A stretch of DNA of 64,000 nucleotides from NCBI GenBank assembly GCA_961205875.1, contig OY540821.1, positions 15,562,001 to 15,626,000 on the forward strand. Direction: 5' to 3'. A model generated the notes under the pieces. It was given only the letters and a program-made list of their open reading frames with translations. It was not told the origin of the DNA and did not search any database. The position numbers and the translations under genes are program-made. Position 1 is the stretch's first letter; the number at the start of each line of letters is the position of its first letter. Positions 33,446 to 44,816 of this stretch are shown piece after piece. The stretch comes from Sialis fuliginosa (lineage: Eukaryota > Arthropoda > Insecta > Megaloptera > Sialidae).

Positions 33446-34538
33446 ACTGCAAGACCTTTAATGCAGGTGACTGTACCTGTATAGGTTAAAAGGTTATATT
33501 AATTAACCCACCTGTATCTACTAACATATTTGCACATTTACTCTACATTTCGAATATAGTCATTAGTTAGTATTAAGTCTTTTACATAATAATAAATGAT
33601 CTGTAATAAAAAATTCTTTGAAAATACATCATTAATTATAATAACGATTATACTTTAAATAACATGAACAATTTCAACAGAAGGAAAAGTCTATTGTGTT
33701 CTCGTTTATGAAAATCTAGCTATGATTTCCATTAAAAAACGATATTGAAAAACACTGATTTGTTCTATATGTAAAGGAAAAACTCCTTTTGAAAATATTA
33801 TTTCTGTTTTACAAAGTTACGATCTTTTTAAAAGTTCGCAATGGAATTTCCTTTCATAACAAAGGATTTCCCCTCCTTGATTTTTCCTTTCGCAAGACTT
33901 TGTGATATGAAAATATGGAAAATGCAATCAATATCCTGATTTTTATTCTATTTCCAGTTGGGAACATTTGTAGGTTATATATTCTTTACATATATAAAAG
34001 TACTACCGTTTTTATTAAAATCGTATTCCTCATACGAAATAATCCGCTAAATACGAATTATTTGTGTTTAAAAAATATACATAAAAGATTCTTCATTTAG
34101 TTTTCATATTCACATATTTTAATTAACTTTTAACTTTGATAAAACGTACATTGTATACATATAAAATTTATTATTTTAATTTGTAACATATTCGTTATAA
34201 AATTTATATTTGTAAAGGCAAAAAATTGGTACAAAAATAATAAATAAAAAAACATAGCACACAATTTAATTTTTTCTGACATTTAAATTTTGAGACGAGA
34301 TTGGGACGATATTAATTTGACAAATTAGTTTCAATATTGAGGCTGGATAACAGTTTATTAATGGTAAATAATACACTCGTTTTATCAACTATTTTATTAA
34401 CATTATTTTACTAAATTATAATAAAGTAGTTAGGATATTTTTAGGTACAAATTCTGTAATTTTCATAATATTTTTATTCTCGTGAATAATTATTTTAATA
34501 AAACAATGATGGGTAATTTATTAGTTTGGTATCAACTC
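33446..34538. other. AT-rich stretch, nothing recognised
   Basis: AT-rich DNA. The 61-codon frame at 33915-34100 is Ile/Leu/Tyr/Asn-rich as expected by chance. Confidence 0.55.
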
Positions 34539-34632
34539 ACCAGTGGTACTCCCAGAAAAAAAAATCAGGGGGGTTACATTTTTTTGTAATTATATGTACT
34601 TTTTTATGTATCACAAATTTTGGGGGGGGGTA
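34539..34632 (+). mobile_element. hAT-like end, related to 48926-48986
   Basis: CCAGTGGTACTCCCAGAAAA, AATCAGGGGGGTT, then TTTTTTATGTATCACAAATTT and a G9 tract. The reversed stretch at 48926-48986 shares CAGTGGCGCATCCAGATAAA, ATTCGGGGCTTTT and TTTTTTATGTATCACAATTT, so the two are degraded copies of one family end. Confidence 0.5.
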
Positions 34633-35268
34633 GTAATCTCTAAAACCCCCACACTGAAACATTATTTTTAATTTTAAATATTATACAGCAAAATCAGTAG
34701 TTTATTATAACGTCTAGATTTTTATACAAACATAGATTCTTCCGTTCCGGTTATTTTTTGTCATTATTTATGTACATATGTAGTCGTTTCAGAGGTCAAC
34801 AAAGATGTAGGTAATTCGATTCAACCTCCTAGATTGATTAAGCAATATAAAATCACATATAACTGATGAACGGTACGTCTTTGTAATGCAAAACAGACGA
34901 GTTTTCGAAATGACTGCGAGATTTAGGTACATTTTTTACTGAAAAGGTAAATAATTATGAGAATAAGTTAAAGAAAATAATTTTATATTTAAATAATAAT
35001 ATGAAAAAATTATAAGTAGAGATTTTAACGGATTGCCATGTTTTGAGGTTCTCGAAATCACGTACAACCATTATCTCAGAAACGATTTTGTGTCTGTCGG
35101 TCTGTAAACGCTCTACAGCCAAAATGGTAAAACTTACAAACATGAAATTTTAAAATTCCGCTTTTTAGTTCTTGTATATACAACTTTAAATGAGAAACTC
35201 CTATATTTGTTGAGCATTACAACTTTCTTGTGTTAATTTTTGAAACGATGAGTAATAGAGACAAATGA
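34633..35268. other. No gene; LINE-tail-like remnant at 35035-35160
   Basis: CCATTATCTCAGAAACGATTTTGTGTCTGTC with GGTCTGTAAACGC resembles LINE 3'-region text (primer-like question of 'aaacgat...ctgtc'), but it does not match family D closely. The rest is AT-rich. Confidence 0.4.
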
Positions 35269-35269
35269 T

Positions 35270-35450
35270 TTATTTAATTATTATTTTTGTTCTCGACGTT
35301 TCGATCAACATCTTGTACTTTTCGTCAGATGCAGAATTAAACCCAAAAATGCAAAGTTTAAATAATTTAAAAGTGCGAAAATCTTCATTCGAAAAAATAT
35401 TAATTAAAAAAAAAGTATAAAAAAGTCTTGTGGTGGCCACAGTAAATTTT
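35270..35450 (-). mobile_element. Possible Penelope-like terminal fragment, second subtype
   Basis: The minus strand reads CATCTGACGAAAAGTACAAG, ATGTTGATCGAAACGTCGAG, AACAAAAATAATAATTAAAT. CTGACGA and GAAAC fit the hammerhead boxes CUGANGA and GAAA, and a 'GAAACGTCGAGA' phrase is frequent in Penelope-like terminal repeats. Pairing for helix II is poor, so a working ribozyme is doubtful. AAAAAGTCTTGTGGTGGCCAC near 35420 also occurs in diverged form at 7287. Confidence 0.4.
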
Positions 35451-36295
35451 TTTTTACAAACATGTAATGAATTTTTCTTTAAAGTGAATTCACATAACAT
35501 GCCAATTTCTCGTCTAAAATTGAACGCGAAATTCATATTTCAACCACAATTTTTATTAAACAAACTCGCCTCTAATGAACGTTTTATTAAACCGGAAGTG
35601 GGCTGTACGATTCTCAAACAGTTGTCCGGAAATTAGTGTTATTTATATTTCATGTTACAATTTGTTTTGGAATTAAATGTCATATTCATTAGAAATTGAT
35701 AGTAAGTATATTATTATAATCTCAACATGCATAATTTAGTCAGTTTGAATCATATGTAATCTAATTTGGTAACAGATTTTGTTGATTAAAATTATCGCAT
35801 TTTGTTTAATAATATACACGGATTTATAATTTTCGTTTAAATTAACTCGAATTAAATTTGTTTTGTACACACAAAACTATGCCAACTTTTACTCAATTCA
35901 ATTGTTGAAATAAAAAATGATTTAAAACAAATAGTAAAAGACCATCCTGTATATGAATATATTGAATACATATCATTTTAAAATAGTAAATTGTTTTTAA
36001 ATGTTATATTATTTTTTAACGTATTCTATACATTATGACATTCCATATTATATTAACGGTAAATTCTTATACCAGAGGCAAAAAGAAATTCAAAAAGTAT
36101 AAATAATGACGTCAAAAAAATAAATCACGAAATGAAAATAAGTAATCAGTTGTGTCAAAAGCCATTATGAAAAATACTACAATTAATCATTAATGGAAAT
36201 TATGTATCTTCAAATGAAAAAAAAAATAGTAGATTGCTCACCGCATAACGTACAAATAGTACATCTGATCTGAAAAATCATTACATCATAAAATA
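35451..36295. other. No gene supported; TGACGTCA at 36107-36114
   Basis: Overlapping frames on both strands at 35270-35636 have no domain; one covers the PLE-like fragment. Beyond 35640 the sequence is AT-rich with a single TGACGTCA. Confidence 0.45.
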
Positions 36296-36615
36296 AATTT
36301 TATTTCTGCGGGTATAATCCACTACATACACATACAGTAATCTAAACCAACGTTTCCACCTATATTACAGTGAACAGATTTACATTACATACAGATTTTA
36401 ATCTTATATAAATTTATAAATAAAATCAATATTTTGTCGTACCCATTTAAACAAAAATAAAATTTTATTTCTGGGTATAATGCACTACAATACAGTAATC
36501 TTGACCAACGTTTCCACCTATATTACAGTGAACAGATTTACATTACATACAGATTTTAATCTTATATAAATTTATATATGTATAAAGTCAATATTTTGTT
36601 GTCCACATTTAAACA
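36296..36615 (+). repeat. Tandem duplication, two ~158-bp units
   Basis: CCAACGTTTCCACCTATATT, ACAGTGAACAGATTTACATT, ACATACAGATTTTAATCTTA and TCAATATTTTGTCG/TTG recur at a spacing of 158 bp (CGTTTCCACC at 36351 and 36509). The units differ by a few substitutions and small indels and are non-coding. No third unit was seen. Confidence 0.9.
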
Positions 36616-37185
36616 AAATATTTTTTTGTTCATTATACACAACACATTAACTGTTAACATAATATATTAACACATAAGTAGCAAAACTAAAGTGTTAATA
36701 TACGATTTAATATGAGATTTAAAAACTAATGTTTCTATACCTTCCAATTCTTATAATTACCGAAAAAACTTAACACATATTAAAATTCTAAAAATAAAGA
36801 ACAAGTGTATAAGAATCTTTTAAATATGTAGATAAGCTGTCTTTATTTAATGACTGGTTTATGAATTTAAAATAATATACAAGTTTAAAGGTCACTTCTT
36901 ACTCCCATAATTATACATTAGTGTTACTAAAATTTATGCTTAAATGACGAATTATGATAGCCTATGATATATTACCTATTAAATACGTTAATATGTATTT
37001 TTTTACTATAAATATTTCAATGTAATTAAATATACATATGTATGTACCTTCGTATATATTTAAAAAGAATCATCTAGGTTAGATATGCACGTGTAAATTT
37101 ACATAAGTATTGACGTAACTAGAATTTTTTAAGGGGAAGATAAAGTTGAAAAAAATATTTATTTTCAAAAAATATAAAAAAAATT
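36616..37185. other. AT-rich stretch, nothing recognised
   Basis: AT-rich DNA; GACGTAACTAGAATTTT near 37112 is a weak transposon-end-like phrase. Confidence 0.5.
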
Positions 37186-37357
37186 ATGTTAATAAATAAT
37201 CATGTCAATTTGATCGTTCTATCAGCTAACGTTTCGTCACACATTGCAGTGGACATCATCAGGTATCTATTGAAAGTACATACGAAACGATGGCCGGTAG
37301 AATTACCAATAGACGCGGCTCCCCAAGATCACCGCGGAAGCCTAAAAGCTTGCAGTC
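37186..37357 (-). mobile_element. Penelope-like element fragment with intact hammerhead core
   Basis: The minus strand reads ACCTGATGATGTCCACTGCA, ATGTGTGACGAAACGTTAGC (about 37216-37263). CTGATGA and GAAAC are the conserved hammerhead boxes, joined by a helix II of GUCCAC with GUGUGAC (one bulged U, loop UGCAAU). The plus strand continues to CAAGATCACCGCGGAAGCCT, shared with the other PLE fragments. Helices I and III are not convincing, so cleavage cannot be claimed. A 70-codon plus-strand frame here is incidental. Confidence 0.6.
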
Positions 37358-37373
37358 GAACTTATTTTTTTTT

Positions 37374-37393
37374 GGGGGGGGGGGGGGGGGGGG
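37374..37393. repeat. G20 homopolymer
   Basis: Twenty consecutive G directly after a T9 run, 17 bases downstream of the PLE fragment. It is the longest of eight G or C tracts of at least nine bases in the window. Confidence 0.9.
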
Positions 37394-38174
37394 TATAACT
37401 AAAATTTCGTCTCAGGTCACAATAATAATGTGTTTTTTCTTCACACATAATTCTTAAGTAAATATTTTTAGTAAATTCATATTTGTTTAAAAATTAGTTA
37501 AAACACAAATAATAAAGACTAAATCAATTCAGATTAATAGTGACTTAATAAACTAAATAAAAACCGAAACTTTTTTTAATACAACCGTACAAAAAATTAT
37601 TTTATTTGTACATAACACAATTTGAATACCATAATTTAATAATGTTTAATTTGTTCTACAAATGCACATTTACATTTTAATATCAACACAATATTTTTAC
37701 ATTAATGTCATTTGTCCAAGTTTATTACCGAGTATAATATGAAAAATTATGTGTCTGATCATGAATAAAACTTGCGGACGTATCATTAATAAAAATTGAA
37801 ACCACAAATTTTAGAACTAGCATTAGTCAAAATTACCATTAAACTGACCAGTTTTTATTTGACTCTTAACGGCATTATGAAGATCTAACATTTAAACTAC
37901 CTAATTTATTTTCATGTTAATATATTTTTAACATATGTATGTACATATGTACATTATTTGTCTACCAGAATATTTATAAATTGTTTTTTAACAATATTCC
38001 CGATATAGTTTTATTGATGTATTAGAATTTGCAATATTAGAATTATGTTTATTATAATAAAAATATGGTCGTTGCGCGCTGAATAAATAAGTTTATATTA
38101 GCTAATTTACACATAATGTATTCATCATAATTTAAATACAGTCCAACACTGATCAATCGAATTCAATATTTATA
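37394..38174. other. AT-rich stretch, nothing recognised
   Basis: AT-rich DNA with no shared repeat or coding signal. Confidence 0.55.
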
Positions 38175-38526
38175 CCAGGTGTTCAAAACAAAATTTTCGA
38201 GATACTTACAAAAAAACTTTACAGATAAAAGTTATTCGGATTGAAGGGGGTATTTTTTATTTTTTTATGTTTTTCAAGAGTTACTTTTTTATCTTAGGTT
38301 GAATTTTTTTACAAAAAATATTCTTTTTAGTAATTAAAAAATGTTCAATTTGCGTTTTTTATAATGATTTGTTAAATATAAAAATAAGTACCTGTTATTT
38401 AAAAAAAAGTTATAAAGAACAATAAAAAAGCAAAAATAAAATATTTTCTGTTATTTCCCCCCTCAAAATTGAAAAACTTTTATATAAAAAAATTTTCAGT
38501 AAGCAGCAATCATTTAGAACACCCCA
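38175..38526. mobile_element. Candidate MITE, TATA flanks
   Basis: The left end CCAGGTGTTCAAAAC and the reverse complement of the right end TGGGGTGTTCTAAATG form an imperfect ~14-bp inverted repeat, and TATA lies directly outside each end (38171-38174, 38527-38530). It is 352 bp, AT-rich and non-coding. TATA flanks are weak evidence in such AT-rich DNA, so the call is moderate. Confidence 0.5.
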
Positions 38527-39944
38527 TATATAGAAATACATTGAACGGTTTTTTTAGATTCTTATATTTTTTATTTGATTTGTAACTTATTTATATTGTA
38601 TTACAGTTCATATTTGGGTGTGACCCTAATAAACATGATATTGACAAACTTTTTACGTGTCGGGAAAATAAAAATAAAAAATGTTATAGTATGTATTTGG
38701 AAGTCAAAATACAGTATAACTCAGTTATTGCAATCTCGGGTATAGGTACCAAGAATTAGCATAATTCGAGTATACATTTTTTCGTGAATCTCTTTATAGC
38801 GGTGTTCAACTGTATAATATGTGTATATCCGTTAAAGCCCACAGTTGTATGCTTATAAATGTGTGTGGCTGAAAAGTAACTGTAAATTGTACGATTTAAA
38901 TTAAGATGTTTTCAAATTCTTTATTAGTATTTGACTGGCGCTATAATTCATATTTATTTGTCATTCTTTTTGGCATTTGGATGAAATATAACGTTGGGAT
39001 TTTTCTAAGCACTGATTTATATGTTTAAGATATTTGGAAACTGTCATGCATTGTAATTTTTCAACTGAACAAAATATCCGTTTGTGCTATATAGAGAGGC
39101 CGATTAAATAATTATTTAATATTTTGATACTTGATAATATTAATTATAATTATTATTATTAAGTACTGACCTTTTGATCTACATGTACTTTTAGCTACAT
39201 ACTAGCTACTTTTCCCGGCGTAGCCTGAATGGATGTTGGAATGTCACCTCACATAAAAATCATACATATTTTATTTGTAAATATTATTATTTAATTTATT
39301 TCTTATTCTCGTAGTTATTTTTCGGGTGACCAAAAAAAATTTCCAGGAGGCTCCATGTTGTATGTGTTTATTTTAATATATAATAATATAAATAATATTT
39401 TTAGCGTGGAGATATTATTAATAATAATTAAATCATAAATGAAATATACTTTTAAAATTATTTTTATAAAAAAAAAACATTTTGTTTCTGAATACGTGCC
39501 TGTAAAACAAATTGTCACAAAACCACATACAATTTTGCAACAAACTACTTTTTTTAAACAGTGCATCATAAAGATAATAATATCTGTGTTGTCGTTTGTC
39601 AGACAGAGATACAAAACACGTATGCATACAACTGTACATTTTTTATCTCATGATCAAAAAACCATCAGGCTGAATATTCGGACCTTATCTAATGATGATT
39701 TAATTACTTTATAATGATGGTACGCTCGGTAAAAAATAAAACTGTTTTTGTACATATACCGACCTATATTTTTTATATATATCATGTCATAGTATATTAT
39801 TACAATATTCATGATTTTAATTGTTATAAATAGTATGTATGTAATGTAAATTAATGTTCAAATAAAATTTCTCTAAAGAAAAAAATTTAATAAAGAAGAA
39901 TAATACTTTACACATACATTAAGAGTATACTGCGTTATCTTCTT
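38527..39944. other. No gene supported; RTE-like head at 39201-39230
   Basis: ACTAGCTACTTTTCCCGGCG followed by TAGCCTGAATGG resembles an RTE-like head, but no body follows. Three overlapping frames on both strands at 39315-39714 (68-99 codons) come from one stretch; they have no domain and mirror each other, so none is called. Confidence 0.4.
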
Positions 39945-39965
39945 CCAACGTTTCGTCACATATTA
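39945..39965 (-). mobile_element. Half of a Penelope-type hammerhead motif
   Basis: The minus strand shows ATATGTGACGAAACGTTGGA, which matches the GUGUGAC-GAAAC-GUU half of the 37216 motif. The CTGATGA half is missing. Confidence 0.45.
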
Positions 39966-40291
39966 AAAACGAAAGAAATATTATAGATTATAGACGAAAT
40001 GGGAATTGTGCTATTGAATCATTTTTTTTTTCATAGGTTTCTTTTTAAGTAACATAAAATCGCCCCAAAACGCTTTGAAATGTTATAATCGTCTTTAGTA
40101 GTAACAAATCACATTGCAGCTACGAAACTTATTGCATTAAAAACTATAGACAAGATTTATTTTTCAAAATAAAAATGTTCTCAGCAAACATAAACATTTA
40201 TATGAAACACAGACATTAATAGAATGTCACGCCAATTTTGCATGCTTACTCGACTATAACCGTTTAATCATTAATAATAACAAATAATAAA

Positions 40292-40467
40292 ATATGAAGA
40301 AAATACAAGTCTTGAGGCTTCCGCGGTGGTCTTGATATGGATCTTGGCTTCTGGGTGTAAGCCGCGTCGGTTTGCTCGTGTTATAGGCCAACGTTTTGTC
40401 ACACATAGCAGTGGACATCTAAAAGTGCGGCTAACACCCAGAAGCCAAGATCCATATGAAGAAAATA
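40292..40467 (-). mobile_element. Penelope-like insertion with 14-bp direct repeats
   Basis: ATATGAAGAAAATA occurs at 40292-40305 and 40454-40467, flanking a ~148-bp insert. On the minus strand the insert has GGGTGTTAGCCGC, an ATGTCCACTGCTATGTGTGA hammerhead helix II, ACAAAACGTTGG, CCGACGCGGC, CTTACACCC, and then GAAGCCAAGATCCATATCAA and CACCGCGGAAGCCTC. Helix I (GGGUGUUAGCCG with CGGCUUACACCC, one mismatch) and helix III (CGUUGG with CCGACG) both pair. The catalytic boxes are mutated (CTTTTAGA, ACAAAAC). The direct repeats look like a target-site duplication of a terminal-repeat-only insertion. Confidence 0.65.
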
Positions 40468-40594
40468 ATTTTTTTTAAATGTTCCAATTAATTTTTAGTT
40501 ATTATTGAAATATTTAATTAACATATAAAAATGAGATAAGTACCTATTATAAATTATCTTATATGTATAATACGTACATAAAAATATATATAAT

Positions 40595-41424
40595 ACTAGC
40601 TGGGCCCACGCGGCTTCGCTCGCGTAGACTACGGAATTATTGTTTAGGATTTTTGAAAAATATAGTTTAATTAATTAAGTACAAACACGATTAGTTATTA
40701 TTGTAATAATAATTTATCAATACCTAAATTACCTAACAAAAACGAATCAGAAGAAAAAAGTATAAATAATTTGTGTTCTGTTTAAATTTAAATGTTAATT
40801 ATTGAAAACAAAATTAACTCAAACGTCAGCCGAGGGACTCCGAATATCTACCGAACGTAAGCGAATCCAGTCTGATGTACATCGCTTCGATGCGGCACGA
40901 CACCATACATTTAAAATGTTACCTTTATAAATATATTTTAAGATATTTTCTAAACTATACGACCAAATTGGATGCTGTAAATGGCAAACTATATCTACAT
41001 TAAGTACTTATGACGATGAAATCATTTATTTCGATAAGGATTAATGTTTTGCAGGTCATAAGTCCATGTAAACAAAACCCAAATATTTTATGTTTTTTTT
41101 GTAACATAAAAGCAGTCATTGTGGCTTAAATATAAAAGTTAGACATATCGTGTCGCTGACTTAATTGTAGAACTTTTGATTCTACACAATTCTTTAATAC
41201 ATTATTTTGTTCTATATTGAACGGTTTAGGCAGCGTATTACAAAACAGCGCGCCGACGGCAAAATTTTTTCCGACTTGATTTACTATTATCGTCACTGCT
41301 TTGTTGTTATGTTACCTAACGTAAAAAAATATAGCCTATAACCTGGCCAGAGAACGTACCTATGAATTAAAAAAAAAAACTCGTAAATCGGATAAGTGGT
41401 TCTCGAGTGATAAGGCAACTAACG

Positions 41425-41502
<78 letters not shown>

Positions 41503-41533
41503 GAGACGTTGAGCTTTATATATATTAAGGATA
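40595..41533 (+). mobile_element. RTE-like non-autonomous element, most complete copy
   Basis: The head ACTAGCTGGGCCCACGCGGC, TTCGCTCGCGTAGACTACGG is shared with 1-69 and 2952. The 3' part GGATGCTGTAAATGGCAAAC, GACTTGATTTACTATTATCG and GTAAATCGGATAAGTGGTTC is shared with 16738-17033. It ends ACGTTGAGCTTTATATATAT, TAAGGATAA after a long GACA repeat. This head-to-tail order links fragments seen separately elsewhere. A tail with GACA repeats and 'TAAGGAT' is typical of RTE-related elements in insects. No reverse transcriptase frame remains. Confidence 0.7.
41425..41500 (+). repeat. (GACA)19 microsatellite
   Basis: An uninterrupted 76-base GACA repeat inside the 3' tail of the RTE-like element; the homologous tail at 16990-17010 has only two or three imperfect units. 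Confidence 0.95.
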
Positions 41534-42654
41534 ACACATGTATGTATGTATTATGTATAAAATAAAACCAGGAAACAAATCAAAAACATTAGGTCGTTCT
41601 TATCAATTCATCGGCTGTAACAAATGACTATGTTAATATATTTAGCAAGGAACAAATCAAATTTTCTGTCACATTTAATGATGGGTTATACGGGCATTAT
41701 AGTTTTTCAAATTGAAAGCCGGTAATTAAAATTTATTTAAGTTCCGAGCTAATCGTTTACCGATCTGATTTTTTTTATATTAATCCAAAACGGTCGACTG
41801 GTTTTTTGAATGTCTGTATTTCGATTTCATTCAACTTTCGACGCCATTCTGATATTATTGATTATTTTGTGTGTATCATAATATGTTTGTTTCTGATTAA
41901 AGACAATTTTTTTACACATTCTAAATGATATCAAATAACTTCTGTCTAGACTTTCTAGACTATAGGCGCCAAAATACAGTTTGGAAATTTTTATAGTTAA
42001 CACATTACTTATTTTATTTTGAAAATCTTCAGTTCCTGAAGACTTATTATTTCTTTCGATTTCTTAAAACAGTTTATTAACAAATACTGTATTAAGAATA
42101 TGGCCGTTATAATAATGTAAAAATTAACTTGAAAAAATGGTTTGTTTTAACAACTGTAATATGCATTTCAGTTTTTCTAAAATAAAAACATTTTTTACTA
42201 TTTTAAATTTATAAGATGAATTAAAAATAATAATAATATCGGTATGGAGAACCATACATGACTTCAATGTTCTTTCTATCTTTTTAAATAATTTTTAAAG
42301 TAAGTACGACGGTTACAGCAGTTATTGCCATTTTTATATAAATATAATCTAATTTCCTAACGTCCAAAACATAATACACATTCGTAGAACAACTAATTTG
42401 ACAATCTGAATTTAGTTACATTTGTTTCCAAGGCAACATGAATTAATGACATATTAATTAGTATTTAAAATTCAAATTTTGAGGATGTTTTTCACCCCTT
42501 CAATGGTTGTTTAGGCACGTACAAATAATAAATGTCCCTTAGATTCAATTGAACTACAAATGTACCAAGTCTTATCAAAATTAGTGAGATAATACTCGCA
42601 ATGTTCGCTTTTTAGACGAAAAAAGTTACAAAATTTCAAATTTTTCCAAAACCC
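41534..42654. other. AT-rich stretch, nothing recognised; family C may extend into its end
   Basis: AT-rich DNA. The part 42500-42654 (including AAAACCCTAATCCGATTAGC) reads continuously into family C copy 2 and may belong to it, but no second copy of that part was found. Confidence 0.45.
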
Positions 42655-42895
42655 TAATCCGATTAGCACCAAAATCAATAGGTCTGGAGTACTCACTGAG
42701 ACAAATATTTTCCCCGAAAATAATTAAGATCGGTGCATTTTTACAGTAGTTATCGAGAAACGAAAAAAAATTCTACATCCTGACGGAAATGAACTTTTCT
42801 TTACGTTTTGAAGTTAGTACAATCAGAATTTGTACTTTTTCTCGGACACGATTTTTCGATGGTATTACAATACTTCCATTTCTTTCAGAACATGG
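42655..42895 (-). repeat. Repeat family C, copy 2
   Basis: Reverse complement of 7829-8035: AATAGGTCTGGAG, CTGAGACAAATATTTTCCCC, GATCGGTGCATTTTTACAG, TAGTTATCGAGAAACGAAAA, TTACGTTTTGAAGTTAGTAC, GGTATTACAATACTTCCATT. It carries TGAGTACTCC-complementary sequence absent from copy 1. Confidence 0.75.
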
Positions 42896-44097
42896 AAGTA
42901 AAATATAATTATTTTACTAAAATCTACAAGAAAGGTATATTATTATAAAAATTTCACTAACAGATGTGCCTACCATATATTATTTTATTAAACACATAAC
43001 ATAGATAAAATTAATAATAAAACTCGCCGCAGCGGCTAAACACATTCAATGCTAATATTTAAACCGTAATGTTTATTATTAAAATAATTACACCCCTTCT
43101 CCATTGTTCCAAGTCCACTAATTAGAAAATTAGAACACGAGATATTTATGTTCACATGTTTCAAATAGAAATTAAAACTGTACGCTATTATAAATTCATA
43201 TTTAATTTGTTATTGAAATAAGATGCTATGAAATTACATGATTTTTTCTGTATATTTTAAACTTGTAAACGATTTTATTATACGTTGGCGTACTCGATTT
43301 GAAATATTATTATTAGAAATTAAGATGTTCTCACATTATTATTACTATAAATTATATAAGAATATATTCATAACTCTTGGTTTCTGGGTATAAATTGTGA
43401 CTTGGCTGGATATCAGAGAAAGACAGTAAATCAATAAAATAAGGTAATTCCATAAACTAAAATCAAATACATATATTGATAGTTAATATACGAAAATAAT
43501 AAAATTTACAGTAAATATTTTAATAACCTTAGCTGTTTCATTATTAAGATAACTGCAAAAATTTGTTATTTAGTTTTCGAAAAATAATTGTTAAACAATT
43601 TGATATTACTTATGAATATGATAATAGATTGTAATGTAGTTAATGAATTATACAAATTATTAAAAATTCAATTTTAATGTGGGTTGTAAATTAAAATTTT
43701 GTTTATATGCTCGATATTTTTTAATTTTTGGCAAATAATTATTAATATTTTCCCGGAACCATTATTAATTATGGGAAATATTGCACAAAGCCACATGTTG
43801 TATGTAAAATATGCGTAGATATTATACACATTCATAATTAAAATTTTTATTAAAGTCAACTGGGAACATAAAAAATGATTTATAAATGAAATATTATGTA
43901 AAATAATTATTTTTGAAAATATGAAAATAATTCAATATACATCAATTACAAAATTACTCACCATTTAATTAAATGCTATATTAATTAATAATATGTAGAA
44001 AATATGATTACAATACATAGGTACAGGTTATAGAATTTAACTATGGTACATATGGATTTCAATTTTTAATATTACGACTTATGTCTGGTATTATAAA
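42896..44097. other. AT-rich stretch, nothing recognised
   Basis: Very AT-rich, with short phrases such as CTCGCCGCAGCGGC at 43023. The minus-strand frame 43674-43859 is Ile/Tyr/Asn-rich and not called. Confidence 0.55.
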
Positions 44098-44185
44098 GGA
44101 GCTAGCAAATTTGCTAGCTAACAAGCACTTTTAAATGAGGTATCAAACTTATATGACAGTTCTCTTTGAGAAAATTAAATTTATA
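44098..44185 (+). repeat. Diverged outlier of the 181-bp repeat, with 20-bp palindrome
   Basis: AACAAGCACTTTTAAATGAG, GTATCAAACTTATATGACAG and TTCTCTTTGAG align with AGCAAGCACTTCCAAATGTG, GTTTCAATACTTTCTGACAG and TTCCCTTGAAG of the tandem units ~750 bp downstream. It begins with the perfect palindrome AGCTAGCAAATTTGCTAGCT at 44100-44119. Confidence 0.55.
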
Positions 44186-44816
44186 TTTTTGCATTTGTCT
44201 GAAGTAAAATTGAAATCCCTAAAAACACTTTTACATAAGTATAATCCTTTTCTGAAATTTCAATTTCTGAAAGATTACCTTCAAAGAAAAACACAAGACG
44301 ACTTATAAAATATTTTTAATTTTCCCAGAAGAAGCCCGTTAAATACAAAATTAACTTATTATATCCACAATGAAAATAATACCAACCAAAATCCACTTGG
44401 GTTCAAACAAAGCAAACAATAAAAATTTTAACTTTTTCAGTTTATTCAACAATTAAAACCACATTTCTGATTGACTTATTGTAGTACATTCATTCAGTTG
44501 ACAAATATCAATTAATATTAATTCACTAATACTGCAGTAATACATTCATAAAGCCCCCATCGCACGACAAATGACGCATGTTGAACAAATATAGCGGGTA
44601 AAGGGTTAAGAATAATGGAGTGTCAATATATCATTAAATGACGCATAATATACGTATACACATAGCGTATGGTATGTGCTAGGAAACAAATTATATACAA
44701 ATATTACAATATAACGGTTGCAATGAAAGGTTTAAAACAAACAAAAGCAACCTAAGGTCCTACTGTATGCAGCGCCATACATAGGCGTCATGGAATTGGG
44801 GTGAAATGAGTCATTT
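44186..44816. other. No gene supported
   Basis: AT-rich DNA between the outlier unit and the tandem units, with a mixed segment near 44550-44600 (GCCCCCATCGCACGACAAAT). Confidence 0.5.

Noticed and set aside
41425..41500. Possible CRISPR-like or other array at the GACA repeat.
   Set aside because: It is a simple 4-bp microsatellite without spacers, within a eukaryotic retroelement tail.
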